Source: an uncultured Schlesneria sp. (GTDB lineage: Bacteria; Planctomycetota; Planctomycetia; Planctomycetales; Planctomycetaceae). From it: a stretch of 64,000 nucleotides of DNA. The notes beneath the pieces were generated by a model. The model was not told the origin of the DNA. It saw only the letters and a program-made list of their open reading frames with translations, and made no database searches. The stretch covers positions 1 to 64,000 of the forward strand of contig CAIQIR010000069.1 in the NCBI GenBank assembly GCA_903871875.1. Direction: 5' to 3'. Numbering within the stretch: the first letter of the stretch is position 1; every line of letters begins with the position of its first letter. Position numbers and translations under genes: made by a program. Below, piece by piece: positions 37,185 to 45,771 of the stretch.

Positions 37185-38234
37185 ATGGATACACCAATTG
37201 AAGATCTGTCTTACGTCGTGCGCTATGGCGTCACTCGTATTTTGGGCGAATTCACGTCCCGTGGATTCACTCCTTTGCCTCGTGGGACCGAGGTCATTGT
37301 CCGTAGCGAACGCGGGCATGAATGGGGAACTGTCTTAAGCACGGCAACCGAGCAAACTCGAACGTACTTGGGGACAACCGAAGGACATGGTCGAATTGTC
37401 CGATTGCCAACGTTGGAAGACGAAGCGGAACGCACGCGTGCGGGACTCTCTGAGAAGGCGGCCTTTGACAGTTGTCTCGAGTTGATCCGCGAACGCAACA
37501 TGCAGATGCAATTGATCGACGTCGAGCAAGTTGTTGGTGGCGAACGACTGATTTTTTATTACGTCTCTGAACAGCGTGTTGATTTTCGCGATCTCGTCAA
37601 AGGATTGGCGAAGCTGTTTCATGTTCGCATTGAGATGCGGCAAATCGGTATTCGGGACGAAGCCAAGCTTTTGGCAGATTACGGCGACTGTGGACAACCG
37701 GTTTGTTGCAACACATTTCTACGTGAAATGCCGCCCGTTTCGATGAAGATGGCGAAGCTTCAGAAAGCGACACTTGATCCTTCGAAGATTTCGGGACGCT
37801 GTGGTCGTCTAAAATGTTGCCTCCGGTATGAGTACGACACTTACGAGGAACATCGTAAGGAAATGCCGCCGGTTGGCGCTACGGTCGTGACCAAGCAGGG
37901 CACTGGCCGCGTTGTGGGTGTCGAGTTGCTGGCACAGAAGCTGATCATTTCCTATGAAGGCCAGCGTCAAGTGATGACGGATTCCAAAGACGTCCTGACC
38001 GTGATCAGTGCCAAATCTCAGAAACCAGCGCCGCCTCCGCGTGAAGAATCCGCGAATGAAGGACGTTCCCGCGATCAAACGTCGAAAGATCGGCCGCGAC
38101 GCGAACAGAAGCCACGTAGTGATGGCCGTCCCAATCCGCGTCCACGCAAAGAGTCGGAGTTCAACGAACATCCTGATCGACACAACCGCGAAGACTCGGG
38201 CGAAGCAGACTCACCTGATCCCCAAGATTCCTGA
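37185..38234 (+). CDS. ricT: PSP1-domain protein, RicT (YaaT)-like
   Basis: Length is 349 residues from ATG 37185 (GAAGG upstream; the frame opens 38 codons earlier at TTG). The PSP1 domain has YVVRYGVTRILGEFT (about 8), RGTEVIVRSERGHEWGTVL (about 33) and the cysteine-rich core YGDCGQPVCCNTFLREMPPV (about 165) followed by GRCGRLKCCLRYEYDTYEE (about 203). In Bacillus the RicT/A/F complex carries iron-sulfur clusters and helps RNase Y; here the conserved Cys set is intact but RicA and RicF are not nearby. A 70-residue tail rich in Arg, Pro, Glu and Lys (about 280-349) looks disordered and may bind RNA. It is the first of a plus-strand run with vanZ-like and NYN genes. Confidence 0.87.
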   Translation: MDTPIEDLSYVVRYGVTRILGEFTSRGFTPLPRGTEVIVRSERGHEWGTVLSTATEQTRTYLGTTEGHGRIVRLPTLEDEAERTRAGLSEKAAFDSCLELIRERNMQMQLIDVEQVVGGERLIFYYVSEQRVDFRDLVKGLAKLFHVRIEMRQIGIRDEAKLLADYGDCGQPVCCNTFLREMPPVSMKMAKLQKATLDPSKISGRCGRLKCCLRYEYDTYEEHRKEMPPVGATVVTKQGTGRVVGVELLAQKLIISYEGQRQVMTDSKDVLTVISAKSQKPAPPPREESANEGRSRDQTSKDRPRREQKPRSDGRPNPRPRKESEFNEHPDRHNREDSGEADSPDPQDS

Positions 38235-38364
38235 CGAGTGAGTCCTGGTTGTGCGATAGACGCTCGGCAAAGAGCACTCGTTGGACAGCGTATCGGCGGG
38301 CTTTTCAAGGAAGGAATGACTTTGTTTCGAGACAAATTCAAAGCAAATCTCAAGAAAGCCTCCA

Positions 38365-38823
38365 ATGACTGGTGGTAGTACTCTGGGATCTCGATCGGCA
38401 AGGTGTCGACTGAACGTAACAACATTCGTTGTTGCCACCGCACTGGTCGTCTATTGGATCTCGCTTTTTTATGGCACTCATATGCCATTACCGCCTGGGT
38501 TGCTGCCGGGGCATTCGGACAAGGTGATTCACTTTACGTCCTACGCCGGCCTCGCCGCTCTGTTGATGTCGTTGCGTGCGACACGCGGGATCTATCCGTG
38601 GTCGAGCGTCCTCGCTCGCGGATTTATTTTGGCGGTCTATGGAGTGTTCGACGAGTTAACCCAATTGTTCGTCAATCGATCCGCGGATTTCTACGACTGG
38701 TGTGCCGATCTGGTGGGTTCGACCGCAGGTCTGGCTTCGGTCACGTTCGTACTTTGGTGCTTACGTCGCTCGGACAGGTCGGCAGAGTTTCATGCGACGA
38801 TTTCCGACGGCGCCTCGAGTTGA
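38365..38823 (+). CDS. VanZ-like family membrane protein
   Basis: Length is 152 residues with four hydrophobic segments (about 19-38, 50-67, 82-101, 115-135). The conserved VanZ/phosphotransbutyrylase-like motifs are visible: SDKVIHFTSYAGLAALLM (about 51) and YGVFDELTQLFVNRSADFYD (about 92-111), where the Glu and Asp of the family lie. It is an inner-membrane protein; the family is named after the teicoplanin-resistance accessory VanZ, yet most members have no known role. It stands alone on the plus strand between ricT and the NYN gene. Confidence 0.85.
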   Translation: MTGGSTLGSRSARCRLNVTTFVVATALVVYWISLFYGTHMPLPPGLLPGHSDKVIHFTSYAGLAALLMSLRATRGIYPWSSVLARGFILAVYGVFDELTQLFVNRSADFYDWCADLVGSTAGLASVTFVLWCLRRSDRSAEFHATISDGASS

Positions 38824-38970
38824 TCGCCATGAAATTGCCGTGGCAATGGTCGGGATTCGACGTACGGGGTTGTCGCAGGCTGGCGAAATTACACCCGGCG
38901 GCTATCCTTGCTTTCACGAGTTAACATTTCCGCTGCTTTGATTCGCCAAGAGATGGAAGGTGGACCCTTT

Positions 38971-39750
38971 ATGTCTGATGAGCCCCTGATTGCCGTCTTC
39001 GTTGATTTTGAGAACTTGGCAATCGGTGTCAGGCATATGAAATCTGGTGGGTTCCAGATTCAGTTAATTCTCAAACGATTGCTCGAAAAAGGACGCATCG
39101 TTCACAAGCGAGCCTATTGTGATTGGAGTAACTATCGCGATGCGGTTCGTGAATTTCATGCGCAGGGAATTGAGCTGATCGACATTCCGCAAAGCAAAAT
39201 GAGTGGCAAGAATAGCGCTGACATTCGGATGGTCGTCGATGCCATCGATCTTTGTTACGCCAAACAGCATATTGACGTGTTCGCGTTGATTTCCGGTGAC
39301 AGCGATTTTTCGCCCCTCGTTTCCAAGCTCAAAGAAAACAACAAACGAGTTCTCGGGTGTGGCGTGAAAAGTTCGACCTCTGATCTGTTGATCGCTAACT
39401 GTGACGAATTCATCTATTACGACGATCTAATTCGAGTGGCACAAAAGCCGGCAGTTGTCGCCAAACCCGGAACCAAAAAAGAAGACAAGAAGCAGGAAGC
39501 GTCAGATCGATTGCTGGAAGTTTTGAATTCGCTGGAACAGGACTACGATCCACCGATCTGGGGCTCGATGCTGAAGCAGGCGATTAAACGGGTACATCCG
39601 GGGTTCAACGAAGGCTACTACGGTTACGGAACATTTTCCGATTTGCTTCACGACATCGAAGACGCGGGTTTGATCGAACTCGAATTCGACAAGAATCGAG
39701 GCAACTATCAGATTCGCACCAAGAAAGCGGTGAAAAAGAAAGTCCCATGA
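38971..39750 (+). CDS. NYN-domain nuclease with C-terminal OST-HTH/LOTUS domain
   Basis: Length is 259 residues from ATG 38971, which follows GGAAGGTGG; the frame extends 21 codons upstream. The NYN (PIN-like) domain has the metal-binding Asp in IAVFVDFENLAIGV (about 8-20), then YCDWSNYRD, KNSADIRMVVDAIDL (about 80) and SGDSDFSPLVSKLKEN (about 108), the acidic set needed for RNA cleavage. A Lys/Glu linker leads to a LOTUS winged helix (about 180-255) with PPIWGSMLKQAIKRVHPGFN and YGTFSDLLHDIEDAGLI. Similar proteins, including LabA-like and Limkain-type, are predicted RNA-processing enzymes; LOTUS domains bind RNA. No toxin or antitoxin partner is seen. It is followed 37 bases later by ltaE. 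Confidence 0.88.
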   Translation: MSDEPLIAVFVDFENLAIGVRHMKSGGFQIQLILKRLLEKGRIVHKRAYCDWSNYRDAVREFHAQGIELIDIPQSKMSGKNSADIRMVVDAIDLCYAKQHIDVFALISGDSDFSPLVSKLKENNKRVLGCGVKSSTSDLLIANCDEFIYYDDLIRVAQKPAVVAKPGTKKEDKKQEASDRLLEVLNSLEQDYDPPIWGSMLKQAIKRVHPGFNEGYYGYGTFSDLLHDIEDAGLIELEFDKNRGNYQIRTKKAVKKKVP

Positions 39751-39787
39751 GCCAACGCGAGATGAGCGATTGCAGGATTTCCTACCG

Positions 39788-40876
39788 ATGACGGCGAATG
39801 CGATTGACCTTCGAAGCGATACAGTCACGAAGCCGACCGCGGCGATGCGCCAGGCGATTGCCGAAGCCGAAGTCGGTGATGATATGTTCGGCGAAGATCC
39901 GACAGTCAAACGACTGGAACGGATTGTTGCCGACATGCTGGGGAAAGAGGCCGCCGTCTATAACTGTTCGGGAACACAATCCAACCAGATGGCCTTGCGG
40001 GCACATTGTCAGCAAGGTGATGAAATTCTCATTGACGAATCGGGACATATTGTCAACTACGAAGCGGGCGGGGCGGCGGCGCTCAGCGGCGTTTCGGCCC
40101 GATTGATTCGCGGGCGAGGCGGCCTGTTCGATGTCGATGATCTGGAAGGCAAAATCCGTCCGGACAATCAACATTACTGCATCACGCGGGTGGTCTGTGT
40201 CGAGAATACGACGAACCACGGAGGTGGTCGAATTTGGCCATTGGCTCAAATGGAGCGTGTGGGTAACTGGGCTCATGAACATGGATTGAAGGTACACCTT
40301 GATGGTGCTCGACTTTTCAATGCCGTCGTCGCGGCGGGTTACTGTGCTCGAGATTTCGCAGAGTATGCCGACACGGTTTCGATTTGTTTTTCAAAAGGGC
40401 TGGGATGTCCGATGGGATCGATCCTGGTCGGCGACACCCCGACGATCGCTCGCGCACGTCGAGCAAGAAAACTGTTCGGTGGGGCGCTGCGTCAGGCGGG
40501 GATGATGGCTGCCGCGGCGATCTATGCTCTCGACAACCATATCCAGCGATTAAAAGAAGACCACGACAACGCTCACGTTTTTGCTGAGGTGATTGCGGCA
40601 ATTGATGGTATTCGGCTGAGCGTGGCTGATGTGGAATCGAATCTGGTGTTTTTTGAAATCGCACCGGAACTGGGAACTTCGGCCCAGCTTTCCGCGAAAC
40701 TGCTGCAATGGGGCGTAAAGATCAATCCCAGCGGGCCGCAGCGTCTGCGAGCCTGCACTCATTTGGATGTCACGCGAGCGGATATATTTCGTGCTGCGGA
40801 CATGGTTCGGGAGTGCGTTGCGACCGGGTTTACCGAGATCGATGGAACCGATTGTGCGGCATACGCCGCTCGTTGA
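39788..40876 (+). CDS. ltaE: Low-specificity L-threonine aldolase
   Basis: Length is 362 residues from ATG 39788 (a TTG 6 codons upstream is possible). It is a fold-type I PLP enzyme: IDLRSDTVTKPTAAMRQA (about 6), EVGDDMFGEDPTVKRLE (about 28), CVENTTNHGGGRIWPLA (about 140), HLDGARLFNAVVA (about 170) with the PLP-binding Asp, and SICFSKGLGCPMGS (about 199) with the Schiff-base Lys. The end TRADIFRAADMVREC is also typical. The enzyme splits L-threonine or allo-threonine into glycine and acetaldehyde. It sits after the NYN gene, with no sign of functional linkage. Confidence 0.94.
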   Translation: MTANAIDLRSDTVTKPTAAMRQAIAEAEVGDDMFGEDPTVKRLERIVADMLGKEAAVYNCSGTQSNQMALRAHCQQGDEILIDESGHIVNYEAGGAAALSGVSARLIRGRGGLFDVDDLEGKIRPDNQHYCITRVVCVENTTNHGGGRIWPLAQMERVGNWAHEHGLKVHLDGARLFNAVVAAGYCARDFAEYADTVSICFSKGLGCPMGSILVGDTPTIARARRARKLFGGALRQAGMMAAAAIYALDNHIQRLKEDHDNAHVFAEVIAAIDGIRLSVADVESNLVFFEIAPELGTSAQLSAKLLQWGVKINPSGPQRLRACTHLDVTRADIFRAADMVRECVATGFTEIDGTDCAAYAAR

Positions 40877-41031
40877 AACACTCTTCGGTCAATGGCCTCT
40901 GATTTCCAGGAGACGACAAGTAAATCTGGTTGCCGATCAAGTAACTTCGTATGGGGCGGATCACCTTATTCCCCTTTGACCGGTCCGATTCTCCGTACCT
41001 TCGATCGCCAGAGAAGGCCGCGGTGATGCGG

Positions 41032-42420
41032 CTACGACTTCTGCTTTCGCTGTTGATACAGCTCGCGGAAGCTTTGTTTCGGCATCGGCGGAAGTTCGCG
41101 TTGTTTGCCCCAGGCGTTAAATCGATTGTAGATCATAAACCGCGGCAATTTTGGCAGCATCCAACGACCAATCCTGCCGGCCGTGGTGAAGATCCAGGTA
41201 TTGCCCAGCACCACGCGAGCGAACTTCATCGAGAGTCGTTTGGTCCAGGGCAAATATCCCCGTACGGCAATTTCACGTCGCCACGTCAGCAACTGGGTGT
41301 GCAGGTCAATTTTGACTGGGCAGACGTCGCTGCATGAGCCACACAAGCTACAGGCAAAGGGCAAACTATGGTGCGCGGCGACATCCCGCGCAGGTGCCAG
41401 AATCGAACCGATCGGTCCGGGAATCGTTGCTTCATAGCTGTGGCCACCGCTACGTCGATACACTGGGCAAGTATTCATGCAGGCGCCACAGCGAATGCAA
41501 TTGAGTGATCGGCGGAACTCAGGCGAACCGAGAATATCGCTACGACCGTTGTCCACCAGGACGATATGCAATTCGCCGCCGTTCATGGGGCCATGAAAGT
41601 GGGATGAATAGGTCGTGATCGGCTGACCAGTTGCGGAACGAGCCAGCAAGCGAAGGAAGACGCCCAGATCATTGGCGCGGGGGATCAATTTCTCGATTCC
41701 CATGCAGGCGATATGAACCTTGGGCAACGAAACACCCAGATCCGCGTTGCCTTCATTCGTGCATACGACAAATCCACCGGTCTCGGCGATGGCAAAATTC
41801 ACTCCGGTGATGCCTACGCCCGCATTCAAGAACTTACGACGCAATTCGTCGCGTGCGGCGTTGACCAGGTAGGGGGGATCGGTCGCACCTTTCTCGGTAC
41901 CTAAATGCTTGTTGAATAACTCGCCAATTTCTTCTCGTTTGATGTGGATTGCGGGCATCACGATATGCGAAGGCGGCTCATTTCGCAGTTGCACAATCCA
42001 TTCACCCAAGTCCGTATCGACGACCTCGATTCCATTTCGTTCGAGAAACGGATTGAGATGGCATTCTTCGGTGAGCATCGATTTGCTCTTCACGACCTTC
42101 TTCGTCTGATGTCGTTGAATAATGTCGAGCACGATTTGATTGTGTTGGGCCGGCGTACGCGCCCAATGGACCACAGCACCGCGTTTTGTGGCGTTTCGCT
42201 CGAATTCTTCCAGGAAATCGGCCAACCGAGACATCGTGTGTTGCTTGATCTCACCCGCCCGCTCGCGAAGCAGTTCCCATTCGGGCAGAGTTGCCGCTGC
42301 TTTGTCTCGCTTTGAGCGGACAAACCACAGCGATTGGTCGTGCCAATGAGCGCGGGCGTCGTCGGCGACAAATGCCGTCGCGTTTTCCGGATGGTCGTGA
42401 TGAACGGTCGTGTGGGACAT
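41032..42420 (-). CDS. lutB: LutB-like iron-sulfur lactate utilisation protein
   Basis: Length is 462 residues from ATG 42420; the frame runs 59 codons further without family sequence. It has the LutB/LldF/YkgF fold: KSKSMLTEECHLNPFLERNG (about 110), HIVMPAIHIKREEIGELF, GVNFAIAETGGFVVCTNEGN (about 210) and two 4Fe-4S cysteine sets, CIRCGACMNTCPVYRRSGG (about 312) and CSLCGSCSDVCPV (about 360), each CxxCxxCxxxCP. In Bacillus LutABC oxidises L-lactate; LutB carries the clusters. LutA and LutC are not adjacent here. There is no good ribosome site; it lies 34 bases after the DUF1080 gene, with which it may be co-transcribed. Confidence 0.9.
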   Translation of the reverse strand: MSHTTVHHDHPENATAFVADDARAHWHDQSLWFVRSKRDKAAATLPEWELLRERAGEIKQHTMSRLADFLEEFERNATKRGAVVHWARTPAQHNQIVLDIIQRHQTKKVVKSKSMLTEECHLNPFLERNGIEVVDTDLGEWIVQLRNEPPSHIVMPAIHIKREEIGELFNKHLGTEKGATDPPYLVNAARDELRRKFLNAGVGITGVNFAIAETGGFVVCTNEGNADLGVSLPKVHIACMGIEKLIPRANDLGVFLRLLARSATGQPITTYSSHFHGPMNGGELHIVLVDNGRSDILGSPEFRRSLNCIRCGACMNTCPVYRRSGGHSYEATIPGPIGSILAPARDVAAHHSLPFACSLCGSCSDVCPVKIDLHTQLLTWRREIAVRGYLPWTKRLSMKFARVVLGNTWIFTTAGRIGRWMLPKLPRFMIYNRFNAWGKQRELPPMPKQSFRELYQQRKQKS

Positions 42421-42454
42421 AAATACAGCGTGGCGCGTAGAGGAAGGAAAAGAA

Positions 42455-43765
42455 TTACTGCGGAGTTTCGACAACACGCAACTGGCGGAAGGCGATGTCC
42501 GTCGTCGGGTCATGGCCTTGCAAGCTGAAATGCCCTGCGGAGACACGTCGGCCTTCACGAGGGTTTTCATTTTCGGGACGTTCGTCTGTCCAATCAACTA
42601 CCTGAATGCCATCGATCCAGGTCGAAATGTGAGGACCATCGGCAATCAGAGTTCCCGTCAGCCAAGCTCGATCATTGGAGACAACTCGGCGAGCCGAAAC
42701 ACGTTTGAAGATGGCGCCCGTTCCATGATCAAGCGGATGATTGCGATTTCCATCTTTGATGCCGTTGTGCAGTTGAAATTCATAACCGTGCGAGGGAGTT
42801 GCTTCGGTTCCAGTCATGGCTCGAAAGAAAATTCCGCTATTCAGATTGTCGCCGTTGGCGATGGAGTCAAACTGAAACACGAAGTTTCCAGCCGTTACTT
42901 CTGTTTCCAGGAATCCACGGCCATTGGTGGCATGAATCGTTCCGTCTTTCACTTCAAATTTGCTTTTGGAACCAGGAACTTCGCGCCATCCCGTCAACGA
43001 CTGTCCGTCAAACAGGGATTTCATTCCCAATGGCTTCAGGAAAATGTTACGGAACTCGATTTTTCCACCGTTCATTTGCAGTCCAATGGAACCGGTCGTG
43101 AGCGGCATTTCAGTTGTGTCCGTGTATTCCAATACTTTTTCGCCGTCGAATTTCACGGTAATCACGGGACCTTCTAGCCGGACATGAAATGAATGCCATT
43201 GCCCATCCCCTGTCAAGGGGCGGTCGGGTTTAATTCGTTTCACGAGACTAGCAGTACCGAATGTCTCATGAGTATCACACATGTTCAGCTCGTAACAATC
43301 GACCGCCGGGTCAGTGGGATTAAAGAGCGTCCGCAGAAAAATTCCACTGTTTCCACCAGGTGCGACTTTGTAATCGTACCGCAATTCGTAGTCCGCAAAG
43401 CGAGTCGTCGAGACGAGCAAACCCTTGTCTTCGGGGCGGTCACCGTCGGCTGTAATGATTCCATCGCGTACTGACCAGCCGAGTTTGCTATTGGATTTCC
43501 AACCGAACAGGGTGTACCCGTCAAACAATTTGATCCACCCGGCTTCGATCTCTTCACGTGACAGATTGTTTTGGCCGTCGGATGAAGGAGCTTCCAATGC
43601 AACGTCAATTGCCTCTTGGGACTTCGTTGCAGGTGATTCGGGGTCGACCGACTTCGCGTTGGGCGTCGCATTTGCCGACGGAGAGGGTGAACGGGCTTCC
43701 GAACAACCAATGAAGAACGCGGGAACCATCAACGACAGGCACATCGCGCAGCACAATCGAGACAT
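42455..43765 (-). CDS. Lipoprotein with two DUF1080 (3-keto-disaccharide hydrolase-like) domains
   Basis: Length is 436 residues from ATG 43765 (TTG 43768 is one codon earlier; GGAG fits both). A lipoprotein signal ends at lipobox FFIGC (Cys about 21), then a 60-residue Ser/Pro/Asn linker. Two DUF1080 jelly-roll domains follow: the first at about 75-245 (IKLFDGYTLFGWKSNSKLGW, YKVAPGGNSGIFLRT, VTVKFDGEKVLEYTD-like stretch) and the second at about 250-430 (KSLFDGQSLTGWREVPGS, GDNLNSGIFFRAMTG, GRRVSAGHFSLQGHDPTTDI). These families bind or hydrolyse sugars outside the cell. Both domains keep the FDG..L.GW start and NSGIF motif. The gene lies just upstream of lutB on the same strand. Confidence 0.88.
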   Translation of the reverse strand: MSRLCCAMCLSLMVPAFFIGCSEARSPSPSANATPNAKSVDPESPATKSQEAIDVALEAPSSDGQNNLSREEIEAGWIKLFDGYTLFGWKSNSKLGWSVRDGIITADGDRPEDKGLLVSTTRFADYELRYDYKVAPGGNSGIFLRTLFNPTDPAVDCYELNMCDTHETFGTASLVKRIKPDRPLTGDGQWHSFHVRLEGPVITVKFDGEKVLEYTDTTEMPLTTGSIGLQMNGGKIEFRNIFLKPLGMKSLFDGQSLTGWREVPGSKSKFEVKDGTIHATNGRGFLETEVTAGNFVFQFDSIANGDNLNSGIFFRAMTGTEATPSHGYEFQLHNGIKDGNRNHPLDHGTGAIFKRVSARRVVSNDRAWLTGTLIADGPHISTWIDGIQVVDWTDERPENENPREGRRVSAGHFSLQGHDPTTDIAFRQLRVVETPQ

Positions 43766-43899
43766 CAACGAAACTCCACAAGAGTCGGCCTCAGAGAATC
43801 AATTTCGTAAGCATGCAACTGACGACCATGAGTTTAGCAGCCTTCGTCGGAGCATGCCTGCTTGGCTGTGATGAATGTCAGGAACGGTTCAGCTGACCG

Positions 43900-45546
43900 T
43901 TAGTTTCCGCTTAACACTCTGCCAACGATTTCTCGCGCTGCCGAAACGACCTGTTCCAAATGGACATCATTGCGAAAGCTTTCCGCGTACAGTTTGTAGA
44001 TGGCTTCCGTTCCCGAGGGGCGGGCTGCGAACCAGCCTGATTCGGTCATGACTTTGACGCCGCCGATCGGCTTATGATTTCCAGGTGCGTCGCTGAATTT
44101 GTCGGTAATCGGATCGCCAGCCAAGGTCGTGGATTTGATTGCGACCGGTGTCAGATTTTTGAAACGATCTTTTTCTTCGGCCGTGATCGGCTGGTCGATC
44201 CGCATATAGCGACGTTCGCCGAATTGAGTGACCAGTTTTTGATAGTGTTCGCCGGGGTCACGTCCGGTTTTCGCCGTGATCTCGGCAGACAACAGTGCTA
44301 GAATGATCCCATCCTTGTCGGTGGACCACGCGGTTCCGTCCATTCGCAGGAAACTGGCTCCCGCACTTTCTTCGCCGCCGAATCCGAGGGTGCCGTTGAA
44401 AAGTCCATCGACAAACCATTTGAAGCCGACGGGAACTTCGACCAGCGGTCGTCCAATTGATTTAGCGACGCAATCGATCATCTGGCTGCTGACACAGGTC
44501 TTTCCAACACCTGCTTTGGCTGGCCAATGAGGTCGGTTCTGAAACAGATATTGAATGGCCACTGCCAAGTAATGATTGGGGTTCATCAATCCCGCGGACT
44601 TGGTGACAATTCCATGCCGATCGGTATCGGGATCATTACCAAATGCGATATCGAACTGGTCCTTGAGGCGGACCAAGCTGGCCATCGCATAGGGACTGGA
44701 GCAATCCATACGGATTTTTCCGTCGTGGTCGACGGTCATGAACGCAAATCGGGGATCAACCTGTTTGTTGACCACGGTGATGTTCAGGCCGTAAGTCTCG
44801 GCAATTGGTTCCCAATATCCGACGCCGGCACCACCCAGCGGATCAACGCCCAGTCGTAATCCAGTAGTGCGGATTGCGTCCATGTCCACGACATTTTTGA
44901 GATCGTCAATGTAAGCGCGAGCGAAGTCTTGAGAATGGGTCGACGTTGCTTTCAGGGCGGATTCGTAGGCCACCCGTTTCGCTCCTGAATTGCTACTTCG
45001 CAAAAGTTCATTGGCACGGTTCTGGACCCAGCCCGTGATATCTGTGTCGGCAGGACCTCCGTTAGGTGGATTGTATTTGAAGCCCCCGTCCTCCGGTGGG
45101 TTATGCGACGGTGTAATGACGATCCCATCGGCCAGACGTTCCGTCCGACTGCGATTGTGACAAAGAATGGCTCGCGAAATCGTCGGAGTCGGTGTGAAGC
45201 CGTTTCCATTCTGGATGACGGTTTCGATGCCATTGGCGGCCAGAACTTCGAGCGCTGTGCGTTCGGCAGGAGCCGACAGGACGTGCGTATCTTTTCCCAG
45301 GAAGATCGGGCCGGTGATTTTGTGAGCGTGACGATATTCGACCAACGCCTGAGTAATCGCAACAATATGGGATTCGGTGAAGGTCCCATTTGCGGAAGTG
45401 CCGCGATGCCCACTGGTACCAAAACTCACCAGCTGCGATTTATTGGCAGGATCGGGGCGTTTTTCGAAGTAGTCGGCAACGAGTTGTTCGGAATTGATCA
45501 ACATTTCCGGGGGGGCGGGTTTCCCAGCCAACGGATGAACGGCCAT
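43900..45546 (-). CDS. pgm: Phosphoglucomutase (alpha-D-glucose phosphate-specific)
   Basis: Length is 548 residues, normal for the Pgm type. ATG 45546 has AGGA six bases away; the TTG two codons earlier lies too near it. Motifs in order: [12 protein letters not shown] (about 42), the phosphoserine loop [19 protein letters not shown] (about 144), metal loop [13 protein letters not shown] (about 303), sugar-binding [12 protein letters not shown] (about 390) and phosphate-binding [17 protein letters not shown] (about 517). It interconverts glucose 1- and 6-phosphate in the cytoplasm. It stands alone between the DUF1080 gene and the divergent DUF4159 gene. Confidence 0.96.
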   Translation of the reverse strand: MAVHPLAGKPAPPEMLINSEQLVADYFEKRPDPANKSQLVSFGTSGHRGTSANGTFTESHIVAITQALVEYRHAHKITGPIFLGKDTHVLSAPAERTALEVLAANGIETVIQNGNGFTPTPTISRAILCHNRSRTERLADGIVITPSHNPPEDGGFKYNPPNGGPADTDITGWVQNRANELLRSSNSGAKRVAYESALKATSTHSQDFARAYIDDLKNVVDMDAIRTTGLRLGVDPLGGAGVGYWEPIAETYGLNITVVNKQVDPRFAFMTVDHDGKIRMDCSSPYAMASLVRLKDQFDIAFGNDPDTDRHGIVTKSAGLMNPNHYLAVAIQYLFQNRPHWPAKAGVGKTCVSSQMIDCVAKSIGRPLVEVPVGFKWFVDGLFNGTLGFGGEESAGASFLRMDGTAWSTDKDGIILALLSAEITAKTGRDPGEHYQKLVTQFGERRYMRIDQPITAEEKDRFKNLTPVAIKSTTLAGDPITDKFSDAPGNHKPIGGVKVMTESGWFAARPSGTEAIYKLYAESFRNDVHLEQVVSAAREIVGRVLSGN

Positions 45547-45771
45547 CTGCAATCCTCAGGAGAAATTGAATCGTCTGGTTCAAAAAGCCTGTCAGACGCT
45601 ATAGTAACTGTTCGGTGACGGGCTGGGCAGGGTTTTGTGGCGCGAGGAGCTTCGAATTCGTTTCCCGAAGTATCTTAGACCGATTTGGGATCGCGAATTG
45701 AGTAGGCTGGGTGGTTCGCAAATTCTTCGGCTTGTGGTTGAAACGCTCAAGACCACTTCATCATTAACAGG

